From the NCBI GenBank assembly GCA_029288365.1, contig JARIHI010000004.1, positions 62,001 through 126,000 of the forward strand: a DNA stretch of 64,000 bases, given 5' to 3'. A program made the translations under genes and the position numbers. The stretch comes from Candidatus Saccharimonadota bacterium. GTDB lineage: Bacteria > Patescibacteriota > Saccharimonadia > Saccharimonadales > UBA4665. The notes beneath the pieces were generated by a model. It made no database searches. It worked only from the letters and a program-made list of their open reading frames with translations, and was not told the DNA's origin. Positions 1-8,646 of the stretch are shown here, piece after piece; within the stretch, counting starts at the first letter, position 1, and every line of letters starts with the position of its first letter.

Positions 1-242
1 TCCTGAAAAAAATACTTCGGCAACTCATCGTAGATACCAATACCACTCCAGGAATGAATAGTACTCCCTCCTAAGTGGGTAGCGGCCAAGCCAGTTGTAG
101 CTGTAACCGCAACAACCTTACCCTGCCCACGGGCGTATTTTATAAATTGATTCAACACGAAAGTCTTGCCTGAACCTGCCGGTCCGGTTAACAACGCGCT
201 CTTCCCCTCGAGCAAAATTTCTAAAGCTAAAGCTTGATCCAT
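1..242 (-). CDS. Pif1/RecD-like helicase, N-terminal part only
   Basis: The first 80 codons of a superfamily 1 DNA helicase; the rest lies beyond the left edge. The start ATG is at 240-242. A Walker A motif GPAGSGKT sits at residues 20-27, and about 25 residues later comes ATTGLAA followed by GGSTIHSW, the motif Ia block typical of Pif1-family 5'-3' helicases. Such proteins unwind DNA forks, R-loops or G-quadruplexes. Viral or phage homologues exist, but nothing else here is phage-like. The subfamily (Pif1 versus RecD2) cannot be decided from this fragment. Confidence 0.8.
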   Translation of the reverse strand, partial: MDQALALEILLEGKSALLTGPAGSGKTFVLNQFIKYARGQGKVVAVTATTGLAATHLGGSTIHSWSGIGIYDELPKYFFQ

Positions 243-272
243 TGCCCCATAAGTATAAATGATTACTGGTAA

Positions 273-980
273 TTATTTCTTCGTTTTGGTTTTAGCTTCT
301 GCGCGAACGAGTTCTTTGCGCTCTGACCGAGGCAGTGAGGCAAAGCCTGTTACTGCCGAAGTAGTATCTATCGTTCGTTTTAATACAGCCAAAGATGGCA
401 TATGAACCGCAGCAACCAGTAGACCCGCTCTCTTAACACTATTTTGGCCTAGCTTTTTAAACGGGCCGGAAGATGGTTCGCTGGATAGCCTCAGCACTTC
501 ACAACCGCCCTCAATTATCACTCTTGTCGGGATAGCCATAAGATTATGATATTCTAATGTATCTTTATCCGGCACAAAGACCATAAACGCAGCAACCGTG
601 CGAAGTCTCTGACTTCTAACATCTTCCAGCGCACCTCGAGCGATCTCTGATCCGGGACCATGTATACGTGAATCGCTTAAGGCTCTCGCTCTCAGCCTCT
701 CTACAATTTCCTGGTATCCGCGCATCAGAGCTGCTGTAGCTGCCAAAGGACGAACATGGTCAGGATTTAGGGCAAATCCAACCGCTACATTTTGTGCGTC
801 GTCAATGTATGCAGCACTTATGGCTGCTAAATCCTGTGGCCTTGCAACAAATCTGGACGGATCTTGTATAGGGTGCCCTAAAAAATCATCGGTTCTTAGG
901 AAAGGCTCACTGAAAGCTTCGGCTGCGGCTTCGTCTTCCAGCTTACTAAAAATCGGATGAACTTCTCTACTTCCACTCAT
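273..980 (-). CDS. Uncharacterised soluble protein, 235 aa
   Basis: I do not recognise a family. The protein has no signal peptide or membrane segment. It is rich in Ala, Arg and Ser and ends in a short Lys/Thr tail (KTKTKK). The middle (about residues 130-165) reads like a compact alpha/beta core. It sits 30 bp upstream of the Pif1-like helicase on the same strand, so the two may be co-transcribed. A TATAAA-like hexamer at 986-991 lies only 5 nt before the start codon, which would give a leaderless or near-leaderless transcript. Confidence 0.65.
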   Translation of the reverse strand: MSGSREVHPIFSKLEDEAAAEAFSEPFLRTDDFLGHPIQDPSRFVARPQDLAAISAAYIDDAQNVAVGFALNPDHVRPLAATAALMRGYQEIVERLRARALSDSRIHGPGSEIARGALEDVRSQRLRTVAAFMVFVPDKDTLEYHNLMAIPTRVIIEGGCEVLRLSSEPSSGPFKKLGQNSVKRAGLLVAAVHMPSLAVLKRTIDTTSAVTGFASLPRSERKELVRAEAKTKTKK

Positions 981-1122
981 ATCTTTTTATAATAAATAGG
1001 ATATGTAAGAAGTAAAGTGCTTACGATTTATTTTGTGCGAATATTCTCAAATAATAAGTACTAACCTTTTTAAAAGCCTTCCCTGGCGGTGTTATTATAA
1101 AAATAAGTAATTGGAGCACATT

Positions 1123-1443
1123 ATGGCAAATATCCCGCAAGGCCCATCAAAAAATAATGCCGAGGAAGCTAACACCCTAGCAGAACACAGTAAAGTAAAT
1201 ACTGTATGGATTTCTATAGCGTTCGTTGTAGTGCTACTGGCGCTTTTTGTCGCGTTTGTGGCGCAAAATGCCCAAAATGTCACGGTTCATTTCTTGTGGC
1301 TTAATGGCACGATATCTCTGGCATTGGCGCTTATTATCGCCACGCTCGTCGGCGCCGTAACTACTTTTATTATTGGCAGTATCCGTATCTGGCAACTGAA
1401 CCGCAAAAACACCCAAACTACAAATCAACAAGGCTCAAAGTAA
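1123..1443 (+). CDS. LapA-domain (DUF1049) membrane protein, 106 aa
   Basis: Small integral membrane protein of the LapA/DUF1049 type. After a hydrophilic N-terminus (about 30 residues) there are two membrane helices separated by the characteristic segment AQNAQNVTVHFLWL, followed by a basic, polar tail. In proteobacteria LapA helps assemble lipopolysaccharide; in a monoderm lineage that role is unlikely and the actual job is unknown. I chose the ATG at 1123, not the TTG at 1111, because GGAG at 1113-1116 is a well-placed ribosome binding site for it. It converges on the DUF4868 gene with a 6-nt gap. Confidence 0.8.
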   Translation: MANIPQGPSKNNAEEANTLAEHSKVNTVWISIAFVVVLLALFVAFVAQNAQNVTVHFLWLNGTISLALALIIATLVGAVTTFIIGSIRIWQLNRKNTQTTNQQGSK

Positions 1444-1449
1444 GTACAA

Positions 1450-2490
1450 CTATGAAGCTCCTTGTGAGAGCGCTGTTTCTTCGTCTTCAGGTTTTAAGAG
1501 ACGTTTTTTGAGGATTTCGTAGCGCTGGCCAGTCATTGGTGATTCTATGTAGTCGTCATTGAGCAAGTTTACAAATTTTGTAATATCTTTATCGTCCATA
1601 ATGATAATTGCACCTTCTTCATCAGTCATCAGGTCTATACCCATCTCGTCGGCATGGTTTATTAAATCGTCCTGTTTGACTGAGCTAGGCTCGATTTTTT
1701 GCAACTTCTTTATGGCTGCCGGCTTACCTTTGATTAGCGATTGCATGCTCGCACCTTCTGCAAAACTTAATTTAAAATTCGCTTCAATTTCCGCAACTTT
1801 TCTGGCGGCTATACTGGCTGCTTTAGCATCGTAACCAAATAGACTTTTCAACTTGGCTTGGTTAAACACGAATACGTCCTGATTTACCACAAGCAAGTGG
1901 TTTTCACCAGGAACTTTCAAGGCTGATAGTTTATCAAATGGCCGAAACACGCCGTCCTTCAGCATCCATGCTGTGTGGCCTTTCATTATTTGGTTTGTTG
2001 GTAAATGCTTAATCAGGTAAAAAGATTTGTCTAACTCAGGGTGCGAACACTGGGCAATTACACCTTTCATGCGCTTCAAGTCATGCTCTTCTTCTTTAAA
2101 GTCTTCAATTTCATGCGCCTGGGTTTTGAGCCAGTTTAAAACTTCTACTAATTTATCAACGTTTTTTACCTGGGTACGCTGTAATACATTATCTTCTTTT
2201 TCAGCTTCTTCAAATCCACGTACAACCAGACCTTTGTCTGCCCCGCCCAAAATAAATTCTAAAATTTCGTCGATAAACAATGGCCTCAATTGACGCGACG
2301 CTTCCCCGCCTAACTTTGTACGGTACACCACGTAATTTTTATTGAAAAAATACAGCGTTATTTTGAGATCATCAACATATTGCACTAGATTATTCGCCCA
2401 TGCGAACACATCGGTTTCCTGATAATTCTCTTTGTGAGCATCCTCTTCTTGAGCTACCCGATTCTTTTCTGCGGTTTTTATTTCATCCAT
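1450..2490 (-). CDS. DUF4868 (KwaB-like) protein, 346 aa
   Basis: Soluble protein resembling the DUF4868 family, which includes KwaB of the Kiwa antiphage system. What is visible: a beta-rich N-terminal part (LKITLYFF, NYVVYRTKL), a middle with ENHLLVVNQDVFVFNQAKLKSLFGY, a helical stretch ending in KGKPAAIKKLQKI, and a C-terminal LNDDYIESPMTGQRYEI segment. These match my memory of the family layout. KwaB partners a membrane protein, KwaA. The next gene upstream on this strand (2641-3603) encodes a membrane protein, but I cannot show that it is KwaA-related. Family assignment is moderate; a defence role is inference. Confidence 0.6.
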   Translation of the reverse strand: MDEIKTAEKNRVAQEEDAHKENYQETDVFAWANNLVQYVDDLKITLYFFNKNYVVYRTKLGGEASRQLRPLFIDEILEFILGGADKGLVVRGFEEAEKEDNVLQRTQVKNVDKLVEVLNWLKTQAHEIEDFKEEEHDLKRMKGVIAQCSHPELDKSFYLIKHLPTNQIMKGHTAWMLKDGVFRPFDKLSALKVPGENHLLVVNQDVFVFNQAKLKSLFGYDAKAASIAARKVAEIEANFKLSFAEGASMQSLIKGKPAAIKKLQKIEPSSVKQDDLINHADEMGIDLMTDEEGAIIIMDDKDITKFVNLLNDDYIESPMTGQRYEILKKRLLKPEDEETALSQGAS

Positions 2491-2640
2491 ACGATATAAG
2501 TCACTCCAAATAAATTACGGCTAGCTGCGTAGCGCTGTTGTATCTTTCCGATCTATTCTACGATAAGTTAGCCGTCAATACTGCTGTAAAATTTTCGCCT
2601 AAACTTACCAGTAAAATCTGTGAGCTGTAAACAAACCGAC

Positions 2641-3603
2641 TTATTGTAAGTCAACTACAACTCGAACAATGGAATAGATAATTATAATAACTACTCCAAT
2701 CCACCATTTCTTTTTTGCGGCTGCCAGCCTCGCGCCTTCAACGGTAACTGCTTGTCTGCCTTGATCGTATGGCAAGCGTTCATCACGATAGGTAAGTATA
2801 TTATCAAGTAATTCTTTCTTGATCTTAGCCAACTTTTGACTCATTTCTGGAAGTTGAGTACGAGGATTTTGAACCGTGCCAAATATAAAAAGATTATTGT
2901 CAATAATTTCAATATCATAATTTCGTGCCTCTATCAGTGTCTCCATGACATCTGGAGTTATAAAGCTTAAACTGTCCACTGTGTAATATTTTGGGAAGTA
3001 CGTTGCAAAGTGTTGATCAAAGTTACCTTCAAGAGTATGGAGCTGGGATTTATCATACAGTACCTTAAATTGACGCCTACGGGACGTAAGCGAGTCAAAC
3101 ATGACATTTGGCAGCTTACGTGGCAACGTAGTACCCATAAGAGCGTAGACTGCTTCTGACTCCTTATAATCACCATACTTTGTGTGCCTGTATATATCAT
3201 ACGTACAATCACAATAAGCCCAATCTCGGGTATATATACAGTTAGTTTGACGAGTCAGGCGCCTTTCACTCAGTCTAGTAAGTGATACTAGGCTAAAATC
3301 GGGAACGTGCTCATGACCAATAGAGCCTGAAGTTTGAGCCCACTCCCCCTCTGCTGCCATAGATTTAATAATTTTTTTACGATTTTTAAATTGAACCCTT
3401 CGATACCAATACAGTACACACACTAAGGCAAAAGCACCTAACGTAACCAACGACAATATCCAAGCGTATGCATTGCCATTAGATTGATAATCTCCCGGCA
3501 AACCTATAAATAAAGTTATAAACCAAAGCAGCAAAACAATATAACAAGTACTAAGAAAATATCCTAAGAATGTGTATCGCTTTTGCATGGTTACGAATTT
3601 CAT
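2641..3603 (-). CDS. Uncharacterised membrane protein with N- and C-terminal membrane helices, 320 aa
   Basis: Two hydrophobic helices lie near the N-terminus (about residues 13-35 and 46-66) and one at the extreme C-terminus (about 300-318). Between them is a soluble domain of about 230 residues, with a Cys pair in YCDCTYD and aromatic-rich strands. The topology places the large middle domain on one side of the membrane, probably the cytoplasm. It lies 16 bp downstream of the 161-residue gene and 150 bp upstream of the DUF4868 gene. An alternative start exists five codons in (at 3588). No family recognised. Confidence 0.6.
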   Translation of the reverse strand: MKFVTMQKRYTFLGYFLSTCYIVLLLWFITLFIGLPGDYQSNGNAYAWILSLVTLGAFALVCVLYWYRRVQFKNRKKIIKSMAAEGEWAQTSGSIGHEHVPDFSLVSLTRLSERRLTRQTNCIYTRDWAYCDCTYDIYRHTKYGDYKESEAVYALMGTTLPRKLPNVMFDSLTSRRRQFKVLYDKSQLHTLEGNFDQHFATYFPKYYTVDSLSFITPDVMETLIEARNYDIEIIDNNLFIFGTVQNPRTQLPEMSQKLAKIKKELLDNILTYRDERLPYDQGRQAVTVEGARLAAAKKKWWIGVVIIIIYSIVRVVVDLQ

Positions 3604-3619
3604 ACTGTTCGATAAGGGT

Positions 3620-4105
3620 TTATTGAATATCTTTTATGGACCCTGTTAGATTTATGCGAGCAATACTATATGTGTTGTCGGATTCCTGACGAAATTCTAC
3701 GACATAACGTGCCTGAAAATAATCGCCAGACATATCTTTATAATTAAGTTCAGCCGTGGTGTAGCTGCGGTTATTTGGCCGATTACCAGAGTACACCACT
3801 AACTCCCTAGATTCATGAGGGCGTAAACGAGTATCCAGTTCTCGAACCATACCAATCAATCGAATTTTATCAAGTTCAATTTCTTGATCTGAATCATTGC
3901 GAATTGTACACCTGACCGTCATTTGCGCGCCGCTATCGTGACATTCTGTCCGCTCAATTCTTACAACCGGCAATATTTTTGAGCTATTAGACGTAGTTGT
4001 GGCTTGTGCAGTTTCTACTGAATGCGATGCAAGCTTAGATTGATCCACGGCATCAAATACAGGCTTGCCTTCTATAATCTTCTTGAGTGTCCCAAAAAAT
4101 CCCAT
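3620..4105 (-). CDS. Uncharacterised protein, probable beta-sandwich, 161 aa
   Basis: A short N-terminal segment (MGFFGTLKKIIEGK) precedes a low-complexity Ser/Thr linker and then about 110 residues of alternating strands (VVRIERTE, MTVRCTIRN, IRLIGMVREL, ARYVVEFR). This resembles an immunoglobulin-like or arrestin-like sandwich. No signal peptide or membrane span. A TATTAT hexamer at 4112-4117 sits 6 nt before the ATG, so transcription from it would be leaderless. It probably heads the unit containing the 320-residue membrane protein. Function unknown. Confidence 0.6.
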   Translation of the reverse strand: MGFFGTLKKIIEGKPVFDAVDQSKLASHSVETAQATTTSNSSKILPVVRIERTECHDSGAQMTVRCTIRNDSDQEIELDKIRLIGMVRELDTRLRPHESRELVVYSGNRPNNRSYTTAELNYKDMSGDYFQARYVVEFRQESDNTYSIARINLTGSIKDIQ

Positions 4106-4141
4106 GCGTTAATAATAACACTCCCGTAGTACAAAATCGCA

Positions 4142-4774
4142 CTATAATGTAGCAGGTAAATCAACTCTTTCCAGAGGCTGAGCCAGAGCCACTTCGGCAA
4201 TTGCTAAAGTTAGGAGTAGGTCACCTATAGCTACATCTTCTCTGCCTTCTTCTAGGATAAGTGTGGCACCTTCATCGCTGGGCTCATATCTATAAAGAGC
4301 CTCTGGGGTTCCCATGCCTTCCCTGTAAAAAGCAAGTTCTTTTTCTATAAGACGGTCAGTTTCAGGGAGATATGGCGGCTTAATCTGCGGAAAGCGGCCA
4401 ACAATCACAACTCTATCATACTCAGCCCTACCCATCATGGTATGGATACTTGTGACGCCTTCTATATCTAGTCTTTTGTGCACCATTGTATCTTGCTTGG
4501 CCTCTGCCTGGCATAATGTTTCCGCATATAACACTCCTGCACCTGAAGAGGTAGCGTACCTAACTCCTTGCTCAATCCGAGGGGTACCATCTGGTAAAAC
4601 CAACTGTGCACGTTCCAACATGCTACCTGCATTACGATACATATCTGACGCGAGGGTCTCCAAGCTTCTCTGTGCACCCATACCCAAGTACACATGTATT
4701 TTCATGAACTCATGCACGAGCGCCCGACTTGGTTCGTTCAGCGGCGGCCTGTGTGATGGCAACTCAATTGACAT
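4142..4774 (-). CDS. Uncharacterised protein, 210 aa
   Basis: Soluble, acidic protein with no recognised motif. The N-terminal half is helical (EPSRALVHEFMKIHVYLG; LETLASDMYRNAG) and the C-terminal half contains an acidic run (PSDEGATLILEEGREDVAIG) followed by a hydrophobic helix (LLLTLAIAEVALA). GAAGG-like bases just before the ATG may act as a ribosome binding site. It lies between peptide deformylase and the beta-sandwich gene, with gaps of 47 and 36 bp. Confidence 0.55.
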   Translation of the reverse strand: MSIELPSHRPPLNEPSRALVHEFMKIHVYLGMGAQRSLETLASDMYRNAGSMLERAQLVLPDGTPRIEQGVRYATSSGAGVLYAETLCQAEAKQDTMVHKRLDIEGVTSIHTMMGRAEYDRVVIVGRFPQIKPPYLPETDRLIEKELAFYREGMGTPEALYRYEPSDEGATLILEEGREDVAIGDLLLTLAIAEVALAQPLERVDLPATL

Positions 4775-4821
4775 GCCTTCAAGTTACATTTATGTCTCTG
4801 TCTTTGCAAGCATAAGAGAGT

Positions 4822-5373
4822 TTAAATGACATTTTTGATGTGTTTCACGTATTCTTTATGCGTCATGTAACTCCTCGTGTCTTTGACCCGATCTACAAAA
4901 AGAATTCCATGCAAGTGATCGACTTCGTGCTGTAGTGCGTGAGCTGGCAACCCTTCGTAATATTTATGATGTTGGCGGCCATGTTCATCATAGTATTTGA
5001 TACGAATTTTCTTGAAGCGCGGTACTTTGGCAAATAAATCTGCTTTGCCATAACTACCAGCACTAATGCAACCTTCCCAAAGTTGCGCACGTTTACCCAC
5101 AGCTTCAGTGATTACAGGATTAATAAGCACTAGATCAAATGCTTCAGCCTGGGGTCGGGTTTGACTTTTACGTATAGCTACCACGGCAAGCGCTAAGCTT
5201 TGTCCTATTTGCGGTGCAGCCAAGCCAATACCTAATTCTTTTTTAAGGAGTGTATACTTCATATTAGCTATAAGTTGCTGGATTTGCGTAGAAGAAATTT
5301 TGCTTACAGGAACGTGCGCTGCAACTTCTCGTAATATAGGATCTCCAAATTGTGTCCGCTTTAATATTTTCAT
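4822..5373 (-). CDS. def: Peptide deformylase
   Basis: Removes the N-formyl group from nascent proteins, working at the ribosome exit. All three metal/catalytic motifs are present: GIGLAAPQ at residues 48-55, EGCIS at 100-104 (Cys metal ligand) and HEVDH at 149-153 (two His ligands and the catalytic Glu). The length of 183 residues is normal. EGCIS instead of EGCLS is a common variant. A TATTAT hexamer at 5380-5385 is 6 nt from the start codon, suggesting a leaderless transcript. No methionyl-tRNA formyltransferase gene is adjacent. Confidence 0.96.
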   Translation of the reverse strand: MKILKRTQFGDPILREVAAHVPVSKISSTQIQQLIANMKYTLLKKELGIGLAAPQIGQSLALAVVAIRKSQTRPQAEAFDLVLINPVITEAVGKRAQLWEGCISAGSYGKADLFAKVPRFKKIRIKYYDEHGRQHHKYYEGLPAHALQHEVDHLHGILFVDRVKDTRSYMTHKEYVKHIKNVI

Positions 5374-5428
5374 TGAAATATAATACCACTACTAAAGTAA
5401 CTGTGGCTTAACTCACCCTATGAAATAG

Positions 5429-5842
5429 TTAATAGTTTCTTTTATCCTCAACGATTTCAACCCATATTCCATCGGGGTCTTGGATGAAAAAATAGGTTAT
5501 TTGAGTTTTGCCCTGCTTAATTTCTGTAGTTTCGTCTGCGAGATCTTTTATCTTTAAATCTTCCAGGGCTACTACAATATCATCTACCCGTAATGCAATG
5601 TGTTTTACCCCAATTTCTTCAAGATTATTTGCGTAATTAAAATTAGCTACTCCGCTGGCTTGATTTTGCGTGTAAGCAAATATCTCTAAAAATGATTCGC
5701 CTAATTTAAGATGCACAATACTCATAGCACCACCTTCATCGTCATATTGATGAACTTGTTTGAAGCCGAGCTTTTCATAAAATTCTACCGATTTTTCTAA
5801 GTTGCGAACAGATATTGCAGTATGATGCGGCTTATAATTCAT
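5429..5842 (-). CDS. VOC (glyoxalase/dioxygenase) superfamily protein
   Basis: Two beta-alpha-beta-beta-beta modules over 137 residues. The first begins HHTAISVRNLEKSVEFYEKLGF, with the usual metal-ligand His; the second begins KHIALRVDDI and ends DPDGIWVEIVE with the ligand Glu. A glyoxalase I-like role in methylglyoxal detoxification is plausible, but the superfamily also contains dioxygenases and resistance proteins, so the substrate is open. Its ATG overlaps the TAA of the serine hydrolase gene upstream (TAATG), so the two are translationally coupled. Confidence 0.85.
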   Translation of the reverse strand: MNYKPHHTAISVRNLEKSVEFYEKLGFKQVHQYDDEGGAMSIVHLKLGESFLEIFAYTQNQASGVANFNYANNLEEIGVKHIALRVDDIVVALEDLKIKDLADETTEIKQGKTQITYFFIQDPDGIWVEIVEDKRNY

Positions 5843-7239
5843 TATTTAAGCGCTTCGCCAATTTTTTTAAATTTAGAAGTTTTAGCGAGATAGTCTCTTT
5901 CCAATAAGCACGTTGCTCCAGCAAGATTCACTTCTTTGACGTTGCCATTACTGTCTAATGTGAAGCTTATTGGTTCGCCTTCCGAGCCAAAGCTGCTAGT
6001 CTTGGTAATTCTAAATGTACCGTCCTTTTGTCTCTCTGCTTCATCAGGATATTCAAATATTTCCCAACCCGAAAAACCCATAATTAATTTGTTGCCGGAG
6101 GCTACAATGTTTATGATGCTCCAAAGATCCATAAATCTGCCTTCAAACTTCTCTATGCCGCCTTGTGGCGTTTTCCATGAATACTGAAAGAAGTCAATCA
6201 ATTTTACAATGCTTTTATTCATATGCCCTACGTGGCTATCAGCTGCATTCGTTAGCACCGTTACTACTAGTTCATCTTTTGGATCGCACAAGGTGTAGGT
6301 GATATGACCCGGAAAGCCGCCACCGTGTCCGATCATCTTACGATTTTTCACATGTGCTATTTCTATACCAAGCCCATACTCTTCTTTTTCCGCTACATGC
6401 TCTGCCTGCCATTGCACGCGCTGCATTTCTTTCTTGGATTCGTCGCTGAGAAGTTTACCAGAACCTACTATATGTGCAGTAAAGTATTTACATATATCTT
6501 CGCTTGTCGCATAAAAACCGGTAGCTGGAGACATCGCATGCGTATCAATGTTGGTTATGGGCAAGCGTTTTTTATTTTTATAATCGGGACGAGTATATCC
6601 TGTGACAACCTGCTCTGCTATTTTTGAAGTGTACTCTGGTCCGGTATTTTTAAGTCCTAAAGGTTTTACAATATACTCCAAAACATAGTCGTTATAGGCC
6701 TGCCCACTTGCTTTTTCAATCACCCAGCCCAGCAAGCTATGACCGTAATTCGAATACTTTAGCTTTACATTATTATCAATCACTAAATTAGTTTCTAGAA
6801 TTTCTTTTTTCAACTGTTTGGCATCTGGAAATGGCTTGTTCATATTCCAGTAATTTGAATTTATTCCATCGCGAACTATACCTGCGCCATGCGATAAAAC
6901 TTGGCGAATGGTAACTTTTAAGAATCGTTTGTCTTTATGCTGCTTTAGCCATGGTATGTAATCTACGACGGGATCGTCGATTTTTAATTTTCCCTGCTCT
7001 TGTAGCTGCATTATTGCCGTCGCAGTGAAGGTCTTGGAGTGCGAGGCAATTCGAAAAATATGCTTTGGTGTAAGCTTTTCTTTCTTTTCAAGATCAGCAT
7101 AGCCGTACGCTTCGTTAAACAAAACCTTGCCTTTATGTGAAACTGCGACTACAAAACCAGGCAAAGTGCTTCGCTCGTGTAAAAAGCGCAGCCAGTCTTT
7201 CATAAAATCTAGTGATTTATCAAGAGCCTTCTTTTTCAT
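5842..7239 (-). CDS. Beta-lactamase-related serine hydrolase (class C / D-Ala-D-Ala carboxypeptidase fold)
   Basis: Serine beta-lactamase-like protein of 465 residues. The catalytic tetrad SHSK is at 66-69, YSN at 162-164 and HGG at 305-307, all in the right order. A C-terminal domain of about 120 residues follows, as in many family members. I see no signal peptide, so it may be cytoplasmic; substrates could be peptides or esters rather than peptidoglycan. A strong ribosome binding site (GAGGAGGT) lies 11 nt before the ATG, and a TATACT hexamer lies about 70 nt upstream. It is the first gene of a two-gene unit with the VOC protein. Confidence 0.88.
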   Translation of the reverse strand: MKKKALDKSLDFMKDWLRFLHERSTLPGFVVAVSHKGKVLFNEAYGYADLEKKEKLTPKHIFRIASHSKTFTATAIMQLQEQGKLKIDDPVVDYIPWLKQHKDKRFLKVTIRQVLSHGAGIVRDGINSNYWNMNKPFPDAKQLKKEILETNLVIDNNVKLKYSNYGHSLLGWVIEKASGQAYNDYVLEYIVKPLGLKNTGPEYTSKIAEQVVTGYTRPDYKNKKRLPITNIDTHAMSPATGFYATSEDICKYFTAHIVGSGKLLSDESKKEMQRVQWQAEHVAEKEEYGLGIEIAHVKNRKMIGHGGGFPGHITYTLCDPKDELVVTVLTNAADSHVGHMNKSIVKLIDFFQYSWKTPQGGIEKFEGRFMDLWSIINIVASGNKLIMGFSGWEIFEYPDEAERQKDGTFRITKTSSFGSEGEPISFTLDSNGNVKEVNLAGATCLLERDYLAKTSKFKKIGEALK

Positions 7240-7324
7240 ATTCTAGTCTTACCTCCTCTAAAATCTAAACAACTACAGACTACCCGTTATTCGCTGATTT
7301 GTGCTTAGTATAACATCACAACTG

Positions 7325-7804
7325 CTATGAGAGATCGACTACTTTGTAGTGGTGTTGTGTGCTTTGTAAAATTTTCTTGATGGCGCTGCCTGGGATAAAT
7401 ATAGTTTCCGTATTGTCGTTTGGGTGAAACCCAAGCTCATTGGCCTGGAGCAAGCTTTTTTCTACGGCTACTTCTACATTTTTAGAGCCTGGGTGGAGCA
7501 AGCCAAAAATCGACACCGCGCCCGGTGCTACACCAAAGGATTGCTGGAGCACCTCTGGTTTTGCAAACTGAAATTTTTTGTAACCAAGTTTTGTGGCTAA
7601 AATCTTCATATCAAGTTTTTGCTCACCTGGCATAATCACCAATATTTTTTGCCGCGTCTTTGTATCTTCCAATAGCAAATTCTTAACCGGAACTTTATCC
7701 TGTAAATATTTATTAGACTCCTCAACCGTAAACACTGCCGGATGTGCAACTTCCCTATATTCAATGCCTAGTTCTTCAAGCAGCTGTAGAATATTCTCTT
7801 TCAT
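7325..7804 (-). CDS. YbaK/ProX-type aminoacyl-tRNA deacylase
   Basis: Free-standing editing protein of the YbaK/ProX/INS superfamily, which hydrolyses mischarged Ala-tRNA(Pro) or Cys-tRNA(Pro). Seen here: LLEELGIEYREVAHPAVFT at the start, the KNLLLEDTK strand, KLDMKILATKLG and the GVAPGAVSIFGLLH segment that surrounds the substrate pocket. I start at the ATG at 7802-7804 because AAGGAA lies 10 nt upstream; a longer reading from 7855 would run far into the preceding gene. With this start the gene still overlaps the preceding membrane protein by 29 bp. The window's ProRS lacks the internal editing domain, which makes a trans-editing role likely. Confidence 0.85.
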   Translation of the reverse strand: MKENILQLLEELGIEYREVAHPAVFTVEESNKYLQDKVPVKNLLLEDTKTRQKILVIMPGEQKLDMKILATKLGYKKFQFAKPEVLQQSFGVAPGAVSIFGLLHPGSKNVEVAVEKSLLQANELGFHPNDNTETIFIPGSAIKKILQSTQHHYKVVDLS

Positions 7805-8537
7805 ATATTTTTTGTTCCTTTTGCTTTCTGGGTAAATATTTATGAATAAGTACAAGACTGATTACGCAGACAACCCATGCGCACACAAAAGCAATTCCAT
7901 TCGGTACAAAGGTTTGTAAAAAGTAAATAGTTGCAAAAAAATTCATAATCGCTAAGAAGTTTCTAGCTACCTCGTTAACCAAAAATAGAAGCTGGTCTTT
8001 CATTATATAGACTGTAAAAATCCCATTGAACGGAAATGTCACAGCCGCCCCCAAAATAAGCCCTCTGAAGCCCACTAAAATATATGTCAGACTAAATACA
8101 ACTGCACCGCGTATTATGTAATCTTTGAATTGTAACTTATAAGCCACAGCCGGACTCGATGCCGCTTTATAGAACGTAAGAGGCTGAATTGTCACCCATA
8201 GTAACCAAAGGCTAAACATTGCTACATATGTATGGGCAAAAGGAATTTTAACAATATATTGATTCAATAGGCCCATGAATGCATACAGGACAGTTGCTAT
8301 AGCAATAGCCACGATGATTGGCAGCTTTTTGTACAAAAGCCAGGTATTGAACATGAAAAGTATAACTAAAATAAGACTAAATAGATGAGTTGAATTTGCT
8401 GTAATCCCCGTGCCAAGCAAAATAACGCTGATCGGTATAGGCAAACTATAAATAGCTGCCCGCAGTTTTGGCGATTTTACCGATGATATAACCAGAATTG
8501 AAGCAGTAACCGCCAACCCCAACAACACTTCTTGCAT
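7776..8537 (-). CDS. Polytopic membrane protein of unknown function, 253 aa
   Basis: About eight hydrophobic helices cover nearly the whole protein, with short polar loops and a basic/charged C-terminal tail (RKQKEQKIYEREYS). No transporter motif recognised. Its 3' end overlaps the editing-protein gene by 29 bp, so the two are probably translated from one message. A TTATAATAA stretch at about 8550-8558 lies between this gene and the divergent kinase remnant and could serve as a -10 element in both directions. Confidence 0.7.
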   Translation of the reverse strand: MQEVLLGLAVTASILVISSVKSPKLRAAIYSLPIPISVILLGTGITANSTHLFSLILVILFMFNTWLLYKKLPIIVAIAIATVLYAFMGLLNQYIVKIPFAHTYVAMFSLWLLWVTIQPLTFYKAASSPAVAYKLQFKDYIIRGAVVFSLTYILVGFRGLILGAAVTFPFNGIFTVYIMKDQLLFLVNEVARNFLAIMNFFATIYFLQTFVPNGIAFVCAWVVCVISLVLIHKYLPRKQKEQKIYEREYSTAA

Positions 8538-8575
8538 AATATCCTTATAATAACACTTTGTAGTAAACTTGAGGC

Positions 8576-8630
8576 ATGAAGATAATTGGTATTGCAGGTG
8601 GCTCAGGAGCTGGCAAATCTAGTGTAAGCT
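8576..8630 (+). pseudogene. Truncated start of a uridine-kinase-like P-loop kinase
   Basis: The first 18 codons read MKIIGIAGGSGAGKSSVS, a complete nucleotide-kinase N-terminus with Walker A GGSGAGKS, as in uridine kinases. After about position 8630 the similarity ends abruptly: the frame runs on to 8815 through sequence that is antisense to the small ORF and the end of the zeta-like gene and has no kinase features. This looks like the 5' remnant of a kinase gene cut by a rearrangement that brought in, or deleted up to, the neighbouring toxin-like gene. The start keeps an upstream TATAAT (around 8551). Confidence 0.7.
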
Positions 8631-8646
8631 ATTTGAATTTTCTATT

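Noticed and set aside
2491-2640. tRNA or structured RNA in the gap before the DUF4868 gene
   Set aside because: A weak ACGGCTA/TAGCCGT pairing across about 45 nt exists, but no cloverleaf or T-loop motif is present.
4835-4850. parS-like half site TGTTTCACGT
   Set aside because: Only the left half of the 16-bp parS consensus matches; similar halves at about 10427 and 26982 lie in genes and are also incomplete.
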